DNA of 64,000 nt from Pseudonocardia petroleophila (GCF_014235185.1 NZ_CP060131.1:1929501-1993500); one strand, 5' to 3'. Numbered from the stretch's first letter, positions 9,478-18,488 are shown. Numbers and translations are program-made. Notes: a model not told the origin generated them from the sequence alone.

Positions 9478-10023
9478 ATGACCGGCGCCCGCGACCGCGT
9501 GCTGGACGCGTACGAGACCCTCCTGATCGACCACGGCCCCGGCGCGGCCACGCTCGACGCCGTCGCCGCCGCGGCCGAGGTCTCCAAGGGCGGGCTGCTC
9601 TACCACTTCGCGTCCAAGGACGCACTGGTCGCCGGCCTGCTGGACCGGTTGCGGGAGCGCAGCGCCGCCGACGCCGACGCGATCCGCACCTCCCCCGACG
9701 GCGCCGTCGCCTACTACCTGCGCACGTCCGCCCCGGGTGGCCCGGTCCCCGGTGGGGTCACCCGGAGCTACCTCGCGGTCCTGCGGATCTCCGAGGGGAG
9801 CGCGACGGGCCAGGCGATCCGCGACGCGCTGGCCGAGGTCGACGCCGACGCCTTCGCCGCACTGCGGGCGGAGCTGGACGACCCGGTGCTGGCCTGGCTC
9901 GCCCAGCTGGTGGGGGACGGGCTGTACCTGCGCACCCTCACCGGCACCCCGCTCCCGCCCGGGCTCGGCGTGGAGGACCTGTTGGCCCGGCTGCGGCAGC
10001 ACTTCCCGGTCGCCGACCCCTGA
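9478..10023 (+). CDS. TetR family transcriptional regulator
   Basis: A 181-residue protein with an N-terminal TetR helix-turn-helix (about residues 20-55: LDAVAAAAEVSKGGLLYHF followed by ASKDALV). The C-terminal half is the helical ligand-binding and dimerisation domain. The ATG at 9478 has no Shine-Dalgarno sequence but lies 6 bases after TAGACT, so the mRNA is probably leaderless. It is divergent from the MFS exporter gene, with a palindromic operator between them, and is therefore the probable local repressor. A 22-bp tandem array begins at the base after its stop codon. Confidence 0.9.
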   Translation: MTGARDRVLDAYETLLIDHGPGAATLDAVAAAAEVSKGGLLYHFASKDALVAGLLDRLRERSAADADAIRTSPDGAVAYYLRTSAPGGPVPGGVTRSYLAVLRISEGSATGQAIRDALAEVDADAFAALRAELDDPVLAWLAQLVGDGLYLRTLTGTPLPPGLGVEDLLARLRQHFPVADP

Positions 10024-10426
10024 CCGGCGAGTGTGCCGGCCCCGCCCGGCGAGTTTGCCGCTCGGGCTCGGCGAGTTTGCCGCTGCGGCCTGGTGAGTCT
10101 GCCGCTGCAGCCCGGTGGGTTGGCCGCCCCCGTCCGGCGAGTTTGCCGCTGCTCCCGGTGAGTTTGCCGCTCCGGCCCGGTGGGTTGGCCGCTCCGGCCC
10201 GGTGGGTTGGCCGCTCCGGCCCGGTGAGTCTGCCGCTCCGGCCCGGTGAGTTGTCCGCCCCTGCCCGGCGGGCGGGCTGCTGCTGTCCGGAGAGTTGACC
10301 GCTGGGGCTCGGCGGGTCTGTCGCTCGGCGAGTCGGCCGCCGTCCGGTGGTTGGCTCTGTGGTCCCGCGAGTGTGCCGCTCTTGCTCGGTGAGTTGGCCG
10401 TTGCCGCTCGGCGAGTCGGTCGTCGG
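10024..10426. repeat. Degenerate 22-bp tandem repeat array, about 19 units
   Basis: Starting at the base after the tetR stop, units of 21-23 bp follow one another without spacers. A typical unit begins CCGGTGAGTTTGCC and ends GCTCCGGC; common variants have CGAG, GGGT or GTCT in the middle. The best-conserved run is about 10140-10260, where several consecutive units are nearly identical; the ends are decayed and some units are shortened. Reading frames stay open across the array on several strands because 22 bp contains few stop triplets, but this looks like a by-product rather than coding. The function is unknown. It lies just upstream of the LexA-box-controlled HNH gene. Confidence 0.85.
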
Positions 10427-10601
10427 AGGGCTGCGGAGGTCGTCTCTGCCGCCCGGTCGAGATGGTGTCGACCGAGTGAGCTGTGTCGGCGAGCTCGCGG
10501 GGCGATCCGGCTCGGGCACTTGTGCCATGGCCCGGGCTCGGCGAACTGGTCGGTGGTGGGCTCGTCGGGCATGTCGGCTGCCGGTCCCGGCCCGGTCCGG
10601 G

Positions 10602-10769
10602 CTACTGCGGCCAGGACGCCAGCCGGTCGGGCTCGGGGTCGATCCAGGCGGTGGGGTCGCGGTTCGGGACCACCGGGCGTCTCGCCCGACCCGGCCGAGC
10701 CTCCGAGCCCGGGTCGGGCACGTCGGTCGGGGACGGCCGCCCACCCCGCCACGTCATCCGGTAGTTCAT
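10602..10769 (-). CDS. Possible small protein, 55 residues, unknown
   Basis: Reading from the ATG at 10769 gives a short, Arg/Pro-rich, hydrophilic protein beginning MNYRMTWRGGRPSP and ending DPTAWIDPEPDRLASWPQ. Support is indirect: nearly every codon ends in G or C, as in real genes here, and it fills part of an otherwise gene-free stretch. No clear Shine-Dalgarno sequence or -10 is seen. It is divergent from the HNH gene and could be a remnant of a larger gene. I do not recognise it. Confidence 0.3.
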   Translation of the reverse strand: MNYRMTWRGGRPSPTDVPDPGSEARPGRARRPVVPNRDPTAWIDPEPDRLASWPQ

Positions 10770-10882
10770 CCCAGACGACCCAACGCCCGACCGGCACAAG
10801 CGCACCACGCCGAAGAAGGCCACCATCCGAAGCGACCGTCCATGCGTCGAACGGTCCCTGGCCTGCGATAACTTGCTACTAC

Positions 10883-10905
10883 TCGAACGCATGTTCTAGT
10901 AGGAT
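10883..10905 (+). promoter_or_regulatory. LexA-type SOS box next to a leaderless -10, HNH gene
   Basis: TCGAAC-GCAT-GTTCTA at 10883-10898 matches the actinobacterial SOS box TCGAAC-N4-GTTCGA with one mismatch. One base later comes TAGGAT (10900-10905), a TANNNT -10, and six bases after that the ATG at 10912. The box therefore sits where bound LexA would block RNA polymerase. Confidence 0.7.
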
Positions 10906-10911
10906 CAGGTC

Positions 10912-12192
10912 ATGGTCGGCGACACCCTCCAAGACGCGCACCAGCACCTCGCTGCCGCACTCGACGACCTCGCCGCAGCCACCACCCACGCCTCCGAGAA
11001 CGACCTCATCTCGCTTCTGACCGTCTGCGAGGGACTCACCCGGCGGGTCGAGGCGATCTCCAGTGCCGCGGTGGCCGTCCTGGATGACCGGGGCACGTTC
11101 CTGTCGCGCGGTTATCCGAGCACCGCGGCCGCTCTGTCGGACCTGTTGTCCTGGGACCAGCGGCAGGCGCGGTCCTTCACCGCTGCCGCTACCGACGTCC
11201 ACGGCCGCACCACTCTCAGCGGGGAACAGCTCCCCGCGCGGATGCCCGCCACCGCCGCCGCCCTCGACGAGGGACTGATCGGGTGGCGACACGTCGAGGT
11301 CATCCACCGCGTCCTGGGCACCCGGGCTGCTGAACGGCTCACCACATCAGCGTGGACCGGCGCGGAGGCGCAGCTCGCCGAGTACGCCCAGCAGGCCAAG
11401 CCAGGACAACTGCTCAGCTTCGGCACCCTGCTGATCGACCGGTTGGATCAGGACGGGCCCGAACCCGACGACACCCCGCCACCGGTGAACGAGCTGCGCC
11501 TGACCCGTCACCGCGGCGGGGCCGGTGGGTCGGTGAAGGGCCGGTTCGGAGACCCCGCCCTCTACGACGCCATCGCCGCCGTGATCGACGCCAAGGCCAA
11601 GCCGCTCACCGCCGACGACGACCGGACCGCGGCCCAGCGACAAGCCGAAGCACTCGCCGACGTCTGCGGCTACGTCCTCGACCACGGCGACGACCTCCCC
11701 GAGACCGGCGGCCGCCGACCCCACCTCACCGTGACCATCCGCTTGGAAGACCTCGAGGCACGGGCACGCGGGGCGATGTTGGAGTTCGGCGGCACCATCA
11801 CCCCCGCCACCCTGCGCACACTGGCCTGCGACGCCGGCGTGATCCCGATCGTCATGAACGGCGACAGCCAACCCCTCGACGTCGGCCGGGAGAAGCGGAC
11901 CATCCCCGACGGACTCCGCAAAGCCATCACCGTGCGAGACCGCGGCTGCGCCCACCCCGGATGCGACCGACCACCCTCCTGGTGCGACGTCCACCACGTG
12001 GATCACTGGGGGCATGAAGGTCCCACGGAGCTGAACAACCTGGTCATGCTGTGCAAGGCCCACCACCGCCAGATCCACCACTCGGACTGGACCGTCCGGA
12101 TCCGCGACGGGCTACCGGAGTTCGTCCCACCCCGATGGATCGACCCCACGCGCACCCCGCGCCGCGCGATCGCACCCCACCGGATCGGATGA
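10912..12192 (+). CDS. DUF222 / 13E12-type HNH endonuclease
   Basis: A 426-residue protein with a long helical DUF222 region (about residues 10-300) and a C-terminal HNH nuclease domain (about 340-395). The HNH domain contains GCAHPGCDRPPSWCDVHHVDHW and then LCKAHHRQIHH, so the zinc-binding cysteines and the His pair of the active site are present. This is the 13E12 repeat family, multicopy in mycobacteria and other actinomycetes, thought to be mobile or nuclease-like, with unknown cellular targets. Several M. tuberculosis members are LexA-regulated, and this gene has a LexA-type box directly upstream of its -10. TAGGAT six bases before the ATG suggests a leaderless transcript. The adjacent 22-bp tandem array may or may not be related. 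Confidence 0.9.
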   Translation: MVGDTLQDAHQHLAAALDDLAAATTHASENDLISLLTVCEGLTRRVEAISSAAVAVLDDRGTFLSRGYPSTAAALSDLLSWDQRQARSFTAAATDVHGRTTLSGEQLPARMPATAAALDEGLIGWRHVEVIHRVLGTRAAERLTTSAWTGAEAQLAEYAQQAKPGQLLSFGTLLIDRLDQDGPEPDDTPPPVNELRLTRHRGGAGGSVKGRFGDPALYDAIAAVIDAKAKPLTADDDRTAAQRQAEALADVCGYVLDHGDDLPETGGRRPHLTVTIRLEDLEARARGAMLEFGGTITPATLRTLACDAGVIPIVMNGDSQPLDVGREKRTIPDGLRKAITVRDRGCAHPGCDRPPSWCDVHHVDHWGHEGPTELNNLVMLCKAHHRQIHHSDWTVRIRDGLPEFVPPRWIDPTRTPRRAIAPHRIG

Positions 12193-12200
12193 CCGGCCGG

Positions 12201-13065
12201 TCAGGGTGCCAGCGCGGCCGCCACCGGCCAGATCCACGGCGACCACGCCGACTCCACGACGCTCCGCGCGAACAGCCACGTGCGCACACGACCCGCGTCG
12301 AGCCCGGTGAGGCCGGCCATCCGATCCGCCACGGCGCCGGCGTCGTCGGCGACCCGGCGGTCGTTGAGGATGTGCTGCAGCACGTCGAAGCACGGGTCGC
12401 CCAGGTACGGCTGGGGGTCGATCGGCCGCCACGTCCCGCCCGCGGCGGCCAGCAGGTTGCCCGCGTGCAGGTCGCTCACCAGCAGCACCGGCTCGAGGTC
12501 TGCGCGGGGCAGCGCCCGGTGGAGCGCCAGCCCGTCGCGCACCAGGCCGGGATCGAGGACGTCGGCGGTGAGCAGCGGCTCGACCTCGTCGGCCCACAGG
12601 TCGCACACCTGCGCCAGCGGGCGGAACGGGGCGCCCGCGGGGCGCCACAGCGCGCGCAGGGCCGCGGCGACGATCTCGTCCTGCTCGGGCAGCGGGCGGG
12701 CGTCGCGCAGCGGGGTGCCGTGGCGGGCCCGTTCCAGCAGCAGCGCGATCGTCGACCCCTGCGCCCACGACGCGTGCACGGCGACGGCGCCGCGGCCGCT
12801 CCAGGGCCCGCAGGCCGTCGGCCTCGTGCCGTCCCTCGGTGTGCCGCCGGCCGACCTCGAGGACCAGGTCGCGGCCCGCCGCGTCACGGGCGGGGGCGAC
12901 CCACGCGGTCTCCCCGCCCGGCTGGAACGGGGGACCGACGGTCAGTGACCAGCGCCCGGCCAGCTGCTCGACGAGGCGGGGCAGGTCGGCGAGCCAGGCG
13001 CGGCGATCCGCGGACCCGGCGGACGCCCGGACCAGCCCGGTCGGCAGCTCTAGCCGAAGATCCAT
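12201..13065 (-). pseudogene. Aminoglycoside (streptomycin 6-type) phosphotransferase, frameshifted
   Basis: The N-terminal part reads from the ATG at 13065 through VLEVGRRHTEGRHEADGLRAL. It then shifts frame near 12800, and the rest reads in the next frame as GRGAVAVHASWAQ, ALLLERA, then VLLVSDLHAGNLLAAAGG. The catalytic loop SDLHAGN and the metal-site region IDPQPYLGDPCFD are intact. A single extra base in a GC-rich stretch with a NotI-type site (12791-12802) explains the break. Intact homologues have the D/EGRGAV motif continuous. Either the gene is dead or the base is a sequencing error. Its start overlaps the upstream 114-residue gene by 16 bases. Substrate specificity is unknown. Confidence 0.75.
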
Positions 13066-13394
13066 CGCGACGACGCGCGCACCAGGGTCGGGGTGGGCTC
13101 GACCGGTGCCGGGTTGCGGGCGATCTCCGGCACCGGGATGGGCAGCCGGTGCGTGGTGACGTTCCAGTAGCGGTTCTCCGGGTCGCCCGCGCGCCAGGCG
13201 TTGGCCAGCCGGGCGGTGGCGTCGGCGTCGGACCTGCGACGCGGCCGGGGGCGCATGCCGCAGCGTTCGCGGACCACCCGGTCCAGCGTGCGCCAGGCGT
13301 CGTCGGCCGTGGTGTGCACGCTGACGCTGGGCTCGCCGTCGGTCTGACCGACCAGCAGCGTGTAGGCGCTGACCATCTCGTAGGACACGGGCAC
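13050..13394 (-). CDS. Hypothetical protein, 114 residues
   Basis: Starts at the GTG at 13394, or the GTG at 13388, which has better spacing to GAGAGGGG. It is a soluble protein containing SVHTTADDAWRTLDRVVRERCG, then RLANAWRAGDPENRYWNVTTHRLP. No family is recognised. The stop overlaps the start of the frameshifted phosphotransferase gene by 16 bases, so the two were probably translated together. No promoter is evident upstream apart from a 181-base gap to tldE. Confidence 0.6.
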   Translation of the reverse strand: MPVSYEMVSAYTLLVGQTDGEPSVSVHTTADDAWRTLDRVVRERCGMRPRPRRRSDADATARLANAWRAGDPENRYWNVTTHRLPIPVPEIARNPAPVEPTPTLVRASSRWIFG

Positions 13395-13528
13395 GCCCCT
13401 CTCGGGCTCGAACCGGGTTTCCCGCGACGTCGTCGGCGCGCTCGCACAGTCAACGGCACCGACCCCGGCCGGGTCCTCTCCGGCGCGCCGGGTGTCGCCC
13501 GATGGTGTCCATCACGCGCCGTGTGCGA

Positions 13529-13553
13529 CTGGTCACCCCGGGCGGGTGACCAG
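13529..13553 (-). terminator. Hairpin downstream of tldE
   Basis: Ten-base arms CTGGTCACCC and GGGTGACCAG pair perfectly around a 5-base loop, 23 bases past the tldE stop codon. It is the probable end of the DUF2339-tldD-tldE transcript. Confidence 0.65.
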
Positions 13554-13575
13554 CGGATCGCCGGATGGTGTGCCC

Positions 13576-14952
13576 CTATCGGCCGAGCGACACCGACGAC
13601 ATCGTGAAGTCCGGCACCCGCACCGGCGGCATCGCGGCGCGGGTGAACCAGTCCTTCCACTCCCGCGGCAGCGTCCGCTCCGTGGCGCCGACCTCCGTGG
13701 CCGCGCGCAGGACGTCGAGCGGGGAGTGGTTGAAGCGGAAGTTGTGGTCGACCTCGCCCACGATCTCCCCGCCCTCCACCAGGTACACGCCGTCGCGGGT
13801 GAGGCCGGTGAGCAGCAGCGTCGCCGGGTCGACGAGCCGGATGTACCACAGGCACGTCAGGAGCAGCCCGCGCTCGGTGCGGCCGACCATCTCCTCGATC
13901 GAGGCGTCGGTCCCGCCGGTGAGCAGCAGGTTGTCGCCGGGCGGGGTGAAGGACGTGCCGAACTCGGCGGCCTCCGCGCGGGAGTAGCCGAGCTCGGAGA
14001 TCACGCCGTCGCGGACCCAGTCGACGCGGCGGGTCGGGGCCCCGTTGTCGAACACCGAGATCGCGTCGCCGGAGCGGGTGGCCGTCAGGAACGGCTCGTA
14101 CTCCAGGCCGGGGGCCGACGGGTCGCAGGTCAGCGTCAGGGGCAGGTCGGTGAGGCGTTCGCCGACGCGCGGGCCGTCCGGGCCGGACAGCGCGCTGCGG
14201 CCCTCCTGCGCCGGGCGCCCGTCCATCGACCAGGCCAGGTAGATCATCAGGTCCGACACGGCCGACGGCGGCAGCAGCGTCTCGTACTTCCCGGCCGGGA
14301 GCGTGACGCGCCGTTTCCCCCACTCCAGCCGGCGCGCGGCCTGCGCGGCGAGGTCCACGACGTCGACGTCGGCGAAGTCGGCGGTCGACGCGCCCACCCA
14401 CGCGGAGCCGGACAGGTCGGGGGTCTTCGCGTTCAGCTCCACCGAGCCGGTCGGCTGCACCCACCGCCGCCGCACCCCGGCCGAGGTGCCGAGCCACGTC
14501 GTCGTCAGCTCGTGGCTGGCGAAGCCGTACTGGCGCTGCGGCCCGGCGAGCACCTCGGCCAGGCCCTGCGCGAACGTGCCGAACACCCCGATCGAGGTCT
14601 CGGTGGCGTCGTCGTCCCAGCTCGCGTCGGTACCGGCCGGGGCGGGCAGGTCCGACGCGTCCTGCGCGGGCCCCGCGTCGTGCGCGGACGCCTCCGCCGC
14701 GCGCACCAGGTCGTCGAGCCGGGCCTGGTCGCTGATCGTCACCGCCGTGCTGACGACGCCCGCCGCCGTCCCGCCCTCGACGGCGACCAGCGCGATCACC
14801 GTGACGCGGCCGGCGGTGGTGTGCCCGTTGGTCGTCATCGTCGAGTTGGCCCAGCGCAGCACGGCCTCGCTGGTGGACTGCACGAGCACGACGCACCCCC
14901 GCAGGTGCGCGGCCGCGGCCAGCGTCCGCTCGACGATCTCCTGCGCCCGCAT
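13576..14952 (-). CDS. tldE: TldE/PmbA family metalloprotease subunit
   Basis: 458 residues from the ATG at 14952, which overlaps the tldD stop codon (ATGA). TldE pairs with TldD in a heterodimeric zinc protease that trims unfolded peptides; in E. coli it matures microcin B17 and degrades the CcdA antitoxin. As expected for TldE it lacks the HExxxH zinc motif. Family features are GVFGTFAQGLAEVLAG mid-protein, GDNLLLTGG, and the C-terminal EGGEIVGEVDHNFRFNHSP. The start and the order tldD then tldE are typical of actinomycetes. The natural substrate here is unknown. Confidence 0.9.
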   Translation of the reverse strand: MRAQEIVERTLAAAAHLRGCVVLVQSTSEAVLRWANSTMTTNGHTTAGRVTVIALVAVEGGTAAGVVSTAVTISDQARLDDLVRAAEASAHDAGPAQDASDLPAPAGTDASWDDDATETSIGVFGTFAQGLAEVLAGPQRQYGFASHELTTTWLGTSAGVRRRWVQPTGSVELNAKTPDLSGSAWVGASTADFADVDVVDLAAQAARRLEWGKRRVTLPAGKYETLLPPSAVSDLMIYLAWSMDGRPAQEGRSALSGPDGPRVGERLTDLPLTLTCDPSAPGLEYEPFLTATRSGDAISVFDNGAPTRRVDWVRDGVISELGYSRAEAAEFGTSFTPPGDNLLLTGGTDASIEEMVGRTERGLLLTCLWYIRLVDPATLLLTGLTRDGVYLVEGGEIVGEVDHNFRFNHSPLDVLRAATEVGATERTLPREWKDWFTRAAMPPVRVPDFTMSSVSLGR

Positions 14953-16454
14953 CACGAGCCCTCCTCCTGGGTGTTGAGCACGGTGACGCCGCGGAAGCGC
15001 GCCGACGGGCAGCCGTGGCTCACGGCCGCCACCTGGCCGGGCTGGGCCTTGCCGCAGTTCATCGCGCCGTGCAGCACCCACGTCGACGGGCCGCCGACGG
15101 CGTCGAGCGAGCCCCAGAAGTCGGTGGTGGTGGCCTGGTAGGCGACGTCGCGCAGCTGCCCGGCCAGCTCACCGTTCTCGATGCGGTAGAACCGCTGGCC
15201 GGTGAACTGGAAGTTGTAGCGCTGCATGTCGATCGACCACGACTTGTCGCCGACGACGTAGATCCCGCGCTCGACGCCCGCGATCAGCTCCTCGGTCGAG
15301 GTGTCGCGCACCGGATCGGGTTGCAGCGACACGTTCGCCATCCGCTGGATCGGGACGTGGTGCGGGGAGTCGGCGAACGCGCAGCCGTTGGAGCGGTCCA
15401 GCCCCAGGCGCGGCGCGAACGTGCGGTCGAGCTGGTAGCCGACCAGCACGCCGTCGCGCACGAGGTCGAAGGTCGAGGTGGCCACGCCGTCGTCGTCGTA
15501 GCCGACGGTGGCCAGGCCGTGCGGCACCGTGCGGTCACCGGTGACGTGCATGAGCTCCGAGCCGTAGCGCAGCGTGCCGAGCTGGTCGGGCGTGGCGAAG
15601 CTGGAGCCGGCGTACGCGGCCTCGTAGCCGATCGCGCGGTCGTACTCGGTGGCGTGCCCGACCGACTCGTGGATCGTCAGCCACAGGTTGGTGGGGTCGA
15701 TGACGAGGTCGTAGGCCCCCGCCGCGACGCTCGGGGACTTCGTCTTCTCGGCCAGCAGCTCCGGCACCCGCGCGAGCTCGGCGTCCCAGTCCCATCCCGT
15801 CCCGGTGAGGTACTCCCAGCCGCGGCCCACCGGTGGGGCCAGGGTGCCCATCGTCTCGAACGCCCCCGCGCCGCGGTCGACGGCGGTGGCCGTGAAGGCC
15901 GGGGAGATCCGCACGCGCTGCTGGGTGGTGCGGGTGCCGGTGAGGTCGGCGTAGAACTTGTTCTCCCGCACCTGCGCGACGCCGGCCTGCACGTGGTCGA
16001 CGCCGTCGGAGGCCAGCAACCGCTGCGACCACTCGGTGAGCAGCTCCACCTTCTCCCGCGTCGGCACGGCGAAGGGGTCGACGTCGTAGTCGGAGATCCA
16101 CTCCGCGACGTGCACGGGCTCGTCGGCGCGCTCCACCCGCTCGATCGCGACCGGCGCCAGCGTCCGGGCCACCGCCACCGCGCGCTCGGCCGTGGCCGCC
16201 GCCCGGTCCGGGGTGAGGTCGCCGTGCGAGGCGAAGCCCCACACCCCGTCGACGATCACGCGGACGGCCAGCCCGACCGTCACGTCGTCGGCGACGCCGG
16301 TGACGCGCCCGTCGCGCAGGTCGACCGACTGCGTCACGATCCGCTCGACCCGCAGGTCGGCGTGCTGGGCGCCGAGGTCGCGGGCGCGGGAGAGGGCGGC
16401 GTCGGCGAGGGCGGCCAGGGGAAGGCTCGCGAACGTCGGGTCCAGATCGGGCAT
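14952..16454 (-). CDS. tldD: TldD family metalloprotease, catalytic subunit
   Basis: A 500-residue zinc protease. The metal-binding HESVGHATEYDRA motif (HExxxH, near residue 263) is intact, and a C-terminal Cys-containing loop is present (LHGAMNCGKAQPGQ). It forms a TldD/TldE heterodimer that cleaves extended peptides inside the complex. The ATG at 16454 lies 9 bases after the DUF2339 stop. A TAGGTT hexamer (16461-16466), whose TAG is the DUF2339 stop codon, sits six bases before the ATG and could give a separate leaderless transcript. tldE follows with an ATGA overlap. Confidence 0.93.
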   Translation of the reverse strand: MPDLDPTFASLPLAALADAALSRARDLGAQHADLRVERIVTQSVDLRDGRVTGVADDVTVGLAVRVIVDGVWGFASHGDLTPDRAAATAERAVAVARTLAPVAIERVERADEPVHVAEWISDYDVDPFAVPTREKVELLTEWSQRLLASDGVDHVQAGVAQVRENKFYADLTGTRTTQQRVRISPAFTATAVDRGAGAFETMGTLAPPVGRGWEYLTGTGWDWDAELARVPELLAEKTKSPSVAAGAYDLVIDPTNLWLTIHESVGHATEYDRAIGYEAAYAGSSFATPDQLGTLRYGSELMHVTGDRTVPHGLATVGYDDDGVATSTFDLVRDGVLVGYQLDRTFAPRLGLDRSNGCAFADSPHHVPIQRMANVSLQPDPVRDTSTEELIAGVERGIYVVGDKSWSIDMQRYNFQFTGQRFYRIENGELAGQLRDVAYQATTTDFWGSLDAVGGPSTWVLHGAMNCGKAQPGQVAAVSHGCPSARFRGVTVLNTQEEGS

Positions 16455-16463
16455 GATCCGAAC

Positions 16464-18407
16464 CTACTGGGCCTCCGCGACCATCCGCGCGTACCGGGTC
16501 CCGGCGGCGAGCAGCACCAGCCCGGCCCCGAGGAACGCCGCGACCTGCACCAGCCCGTCCAGCACCACCAGGTCGAACAGCACCAGCTTGGCCACCGCGC
16601 CCGCCACCAGCACCAGCCCGGTCGCCCGCAGCGCGGGCCGGCGCAGACCGCGGGCCAGCAGCACCAGGGCCACCACCGTCCAGGAGACGGTGACGACGGC
16701 GTGCCCGACGGTGAACGCGGTCCGGTCCGGGGCCACCAGCAGCGCCAGCGAGACGATCAGCCCGGCCGTGCCGTACAGGCCCGCGACGCCGAGCGGCACC
16801 CAGATCCCGGCGGTGCCCGAGTCGGGACGCACCACCCCCAGCCGGCCCGCCGCCACGGTGATCGCGGCCGACGCCAGCAGCACCAGCAGCGACACCACCG
16901 CACCCGCCACCAGCGCGCCCGGCTGCGCGGTCCCGTCGACGACGTACGGGTCGGCGGGGAAGTCCACGAGTGCGAGCAGCGGGGCGTCGGCCGCGAGCGC
17001 CAGCACCGTCCCGACCAGCCAGAACCCGCCCGACACGCGCAGGGGCAGCCGGTCGCGGACGGCGACCGCGACGACGGACAGCGCGATCGCGACGACGAGC
17101 AGCGCGCCGGTGGCGACCGGCCCGTCCAGGCCGATCAGCACCGCCTCCAGCACCCCGACCGCGCCGACCGCGGCGATCGCGGTGCGCAGCCGCGCCCCGA
17201 CGCCCGGCACGGCGGAGAGCGTGAGGACCAGCAGCGCGGCGGCGGCCGCGACGCCCGCGCCGCCCCAGCCGTCGAGGGCGGGGGCGAGCACCAGCATCGG
17301 CAGCGGGGCCAGCGCGACCAGGGCGACCACCGCCTGCTCGGGCAGGCGGCGCACCGCGAGCGCGGCACCGGCCAGGCCGAGCAGCGTCACCGCGACCGCC
17401 GCGACGGCGCGCAGGGGGTCGTCGGAGACGGCGACGGCCGCCGCCGCCAGCGCGGGACCCACGGCGGCGAGCACGGCCGGCCACGCCCAGCCCCGGCGCA
17501 GCGAGACCGCGGCGGTCACGGCCTGCAGCGCGAGCAGCAGGGCGACCAGCAGCGGACCCTCGGCCAGCACCGGGGCCAGCCAGGCGCCTCCGACGACGAT
17601 CCCGCCCGCGAGCAGCGCGGAGCGCCACCGGTCGGACAGGGCCAGCCCGGCCCCGGCCACCACCAGCGCGAGCAGCACCGCGGGCGGGCCCGGCAGGTCC
17701 AGCAGCCGGTTCGCGGCCGCCACCACCAGGTACAGCGCGCCGAACCCGGTTCCGGCCAGCGCCATCGCCCCGGCCCGTCGCGTCTCCGTGCGGTGCAGCC
17801 GCACCGCGATCGCCACCAGCACGACGCCGAGGACCGTCCCCGCCCCGACCCGGACGGCGGGCGTTCCCCAGCCGCGCGACGCGGCCAGGGCCAGGAACAG
17901 CACCACGCCCAGCAGCGTCATCGCGGCACCGGTCCAGGCCAGCAGCCGCGCGCCACCGGCCGTCGCGCGCGGCGCGGGGACGCCGGTCGGGGCCGGTCCG
18001 GACGGGGCCCAGCCCGACGGCAGCCCGGGAGCCTGCACCCACGGCGGGGCCGGGGCCCATCCGGTCGGCTGCCCCGGCCCGGCCTGCCCCGGCGCGGCCC
18101 AACCGGCCTGCCCGGGCGCGGCCAGGGCCGGATCCGGGCCGGGGTGTCCGGCGTCGGCGGGCGGGGCGGCCCACCACGGGCGCGGCCCGGCCGGCCCCTG
18201 TCCGGCGGGTCCCTGTCCGGCGGGTCCCGGCTCGGCCGCCACCGGTGGCGGCACCGCCCCCGGCCGCTCCAGCACGGCCGTGACCCCGTCCGCCCCGACG
18301 TGGGGCGCGCCGAGCAGCTGCAGCCGGGCCTCGACGCGGTCGAGCCGCTCACCGAGGCGCGCGAGCTCGGCGGTGAACGCGGCCGTCGGGTCGGATGTGC
18401 TGGTCAT
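16464..18407 (-). CDS. DUF2339 multi-pass membrane protein
   Basis: 647 residues. The N-terminus has a short coiled-coil (LARLGERLDRVEARLQLLG), then a Pro/Gly/Ala-rich linker to about residue 130, then roughly 16 short hydrophobic helices filling the rest. This architecture is the DUF2339 family, of unknown function. Membership rests on architecture and composition rather than a sharp motif. It is first in a minus-strand series with tldD and tldE. Its TAG stop is part of a possible promoter for tldD. Confidence 0.75.
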   Translation of the reverse strand: MTSTSDPTAAFTAELARLGERLDRVEARLQLLGAPHVGADGVTAVLERPGAVPPPVAAEPGPAGQGPAGQGPAGPRPWWAAPPADAGHPGPDPALAAPGQAGWAAPGQAGPGQPTGWAPAPPWVQAPGLPSGWAPSGPAPTGVPAPRATAGGARLLAWTGAAMTLLGVVLFLALAASRGWGTPAVRVGAGTVLGVVLVAIAVRLHRTETRRAGAMALAGTGFGALYLVVAAANRLLDLPGPPAVLLALVVAGAGLALSDRWRSALLAGGIVVGGAWLAPVLAEGPLLVALLLALQAVTAAVSLRRGWAWPAVLAAVGPALAAAAVAVSDDPLRAVAAVAVTLLGLAGAALAVRRLPEQAVVALVALAPLPMLVLAPALDGWGGAGVAAAAALLVLTLSAVPGVGARLRTAIAAVGAVGVLEAVLIGLDGPVATGALLVVAIALSVVAVAVRDRLPLRVSGGFWLVGTVLALAADAPLLALVDFPADPYVVDGTAQPGALVAGAVVSLLVLLASAAITVAAGRLGVVRPDSGTAGIWVPLGVAGLYGTAGLIVSLALLVAPDRTAFTVGHAVVTVSWTVVALVLLARGLRRPALRATGLVLVAGAVAKLVLFDLVVLDGLVQVAAFLGAGLVLLAAGTRYARMVAEAQ

Positions 18408-18488
18408 GGGGCCATGATCGGGTCCGGGAGGCCCGGGCGGATGCGTACGGCTACCCGGATCCGGTCACGGACGGGTCACGACGCCTGC

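Noticed and set aside
10024..10426. CRISPR array
   Set aside because: Units follow each other with no unique spacers and no cas genes are present.
9388..10797. Long open frame on the minus strand across the 22-bp array and the tetR gene
   Set aside because: It is antisense to a clear TetR gene. Its repetitive SPGRSGKL-like peptide simply reflects the 22-bp DNA repeat.
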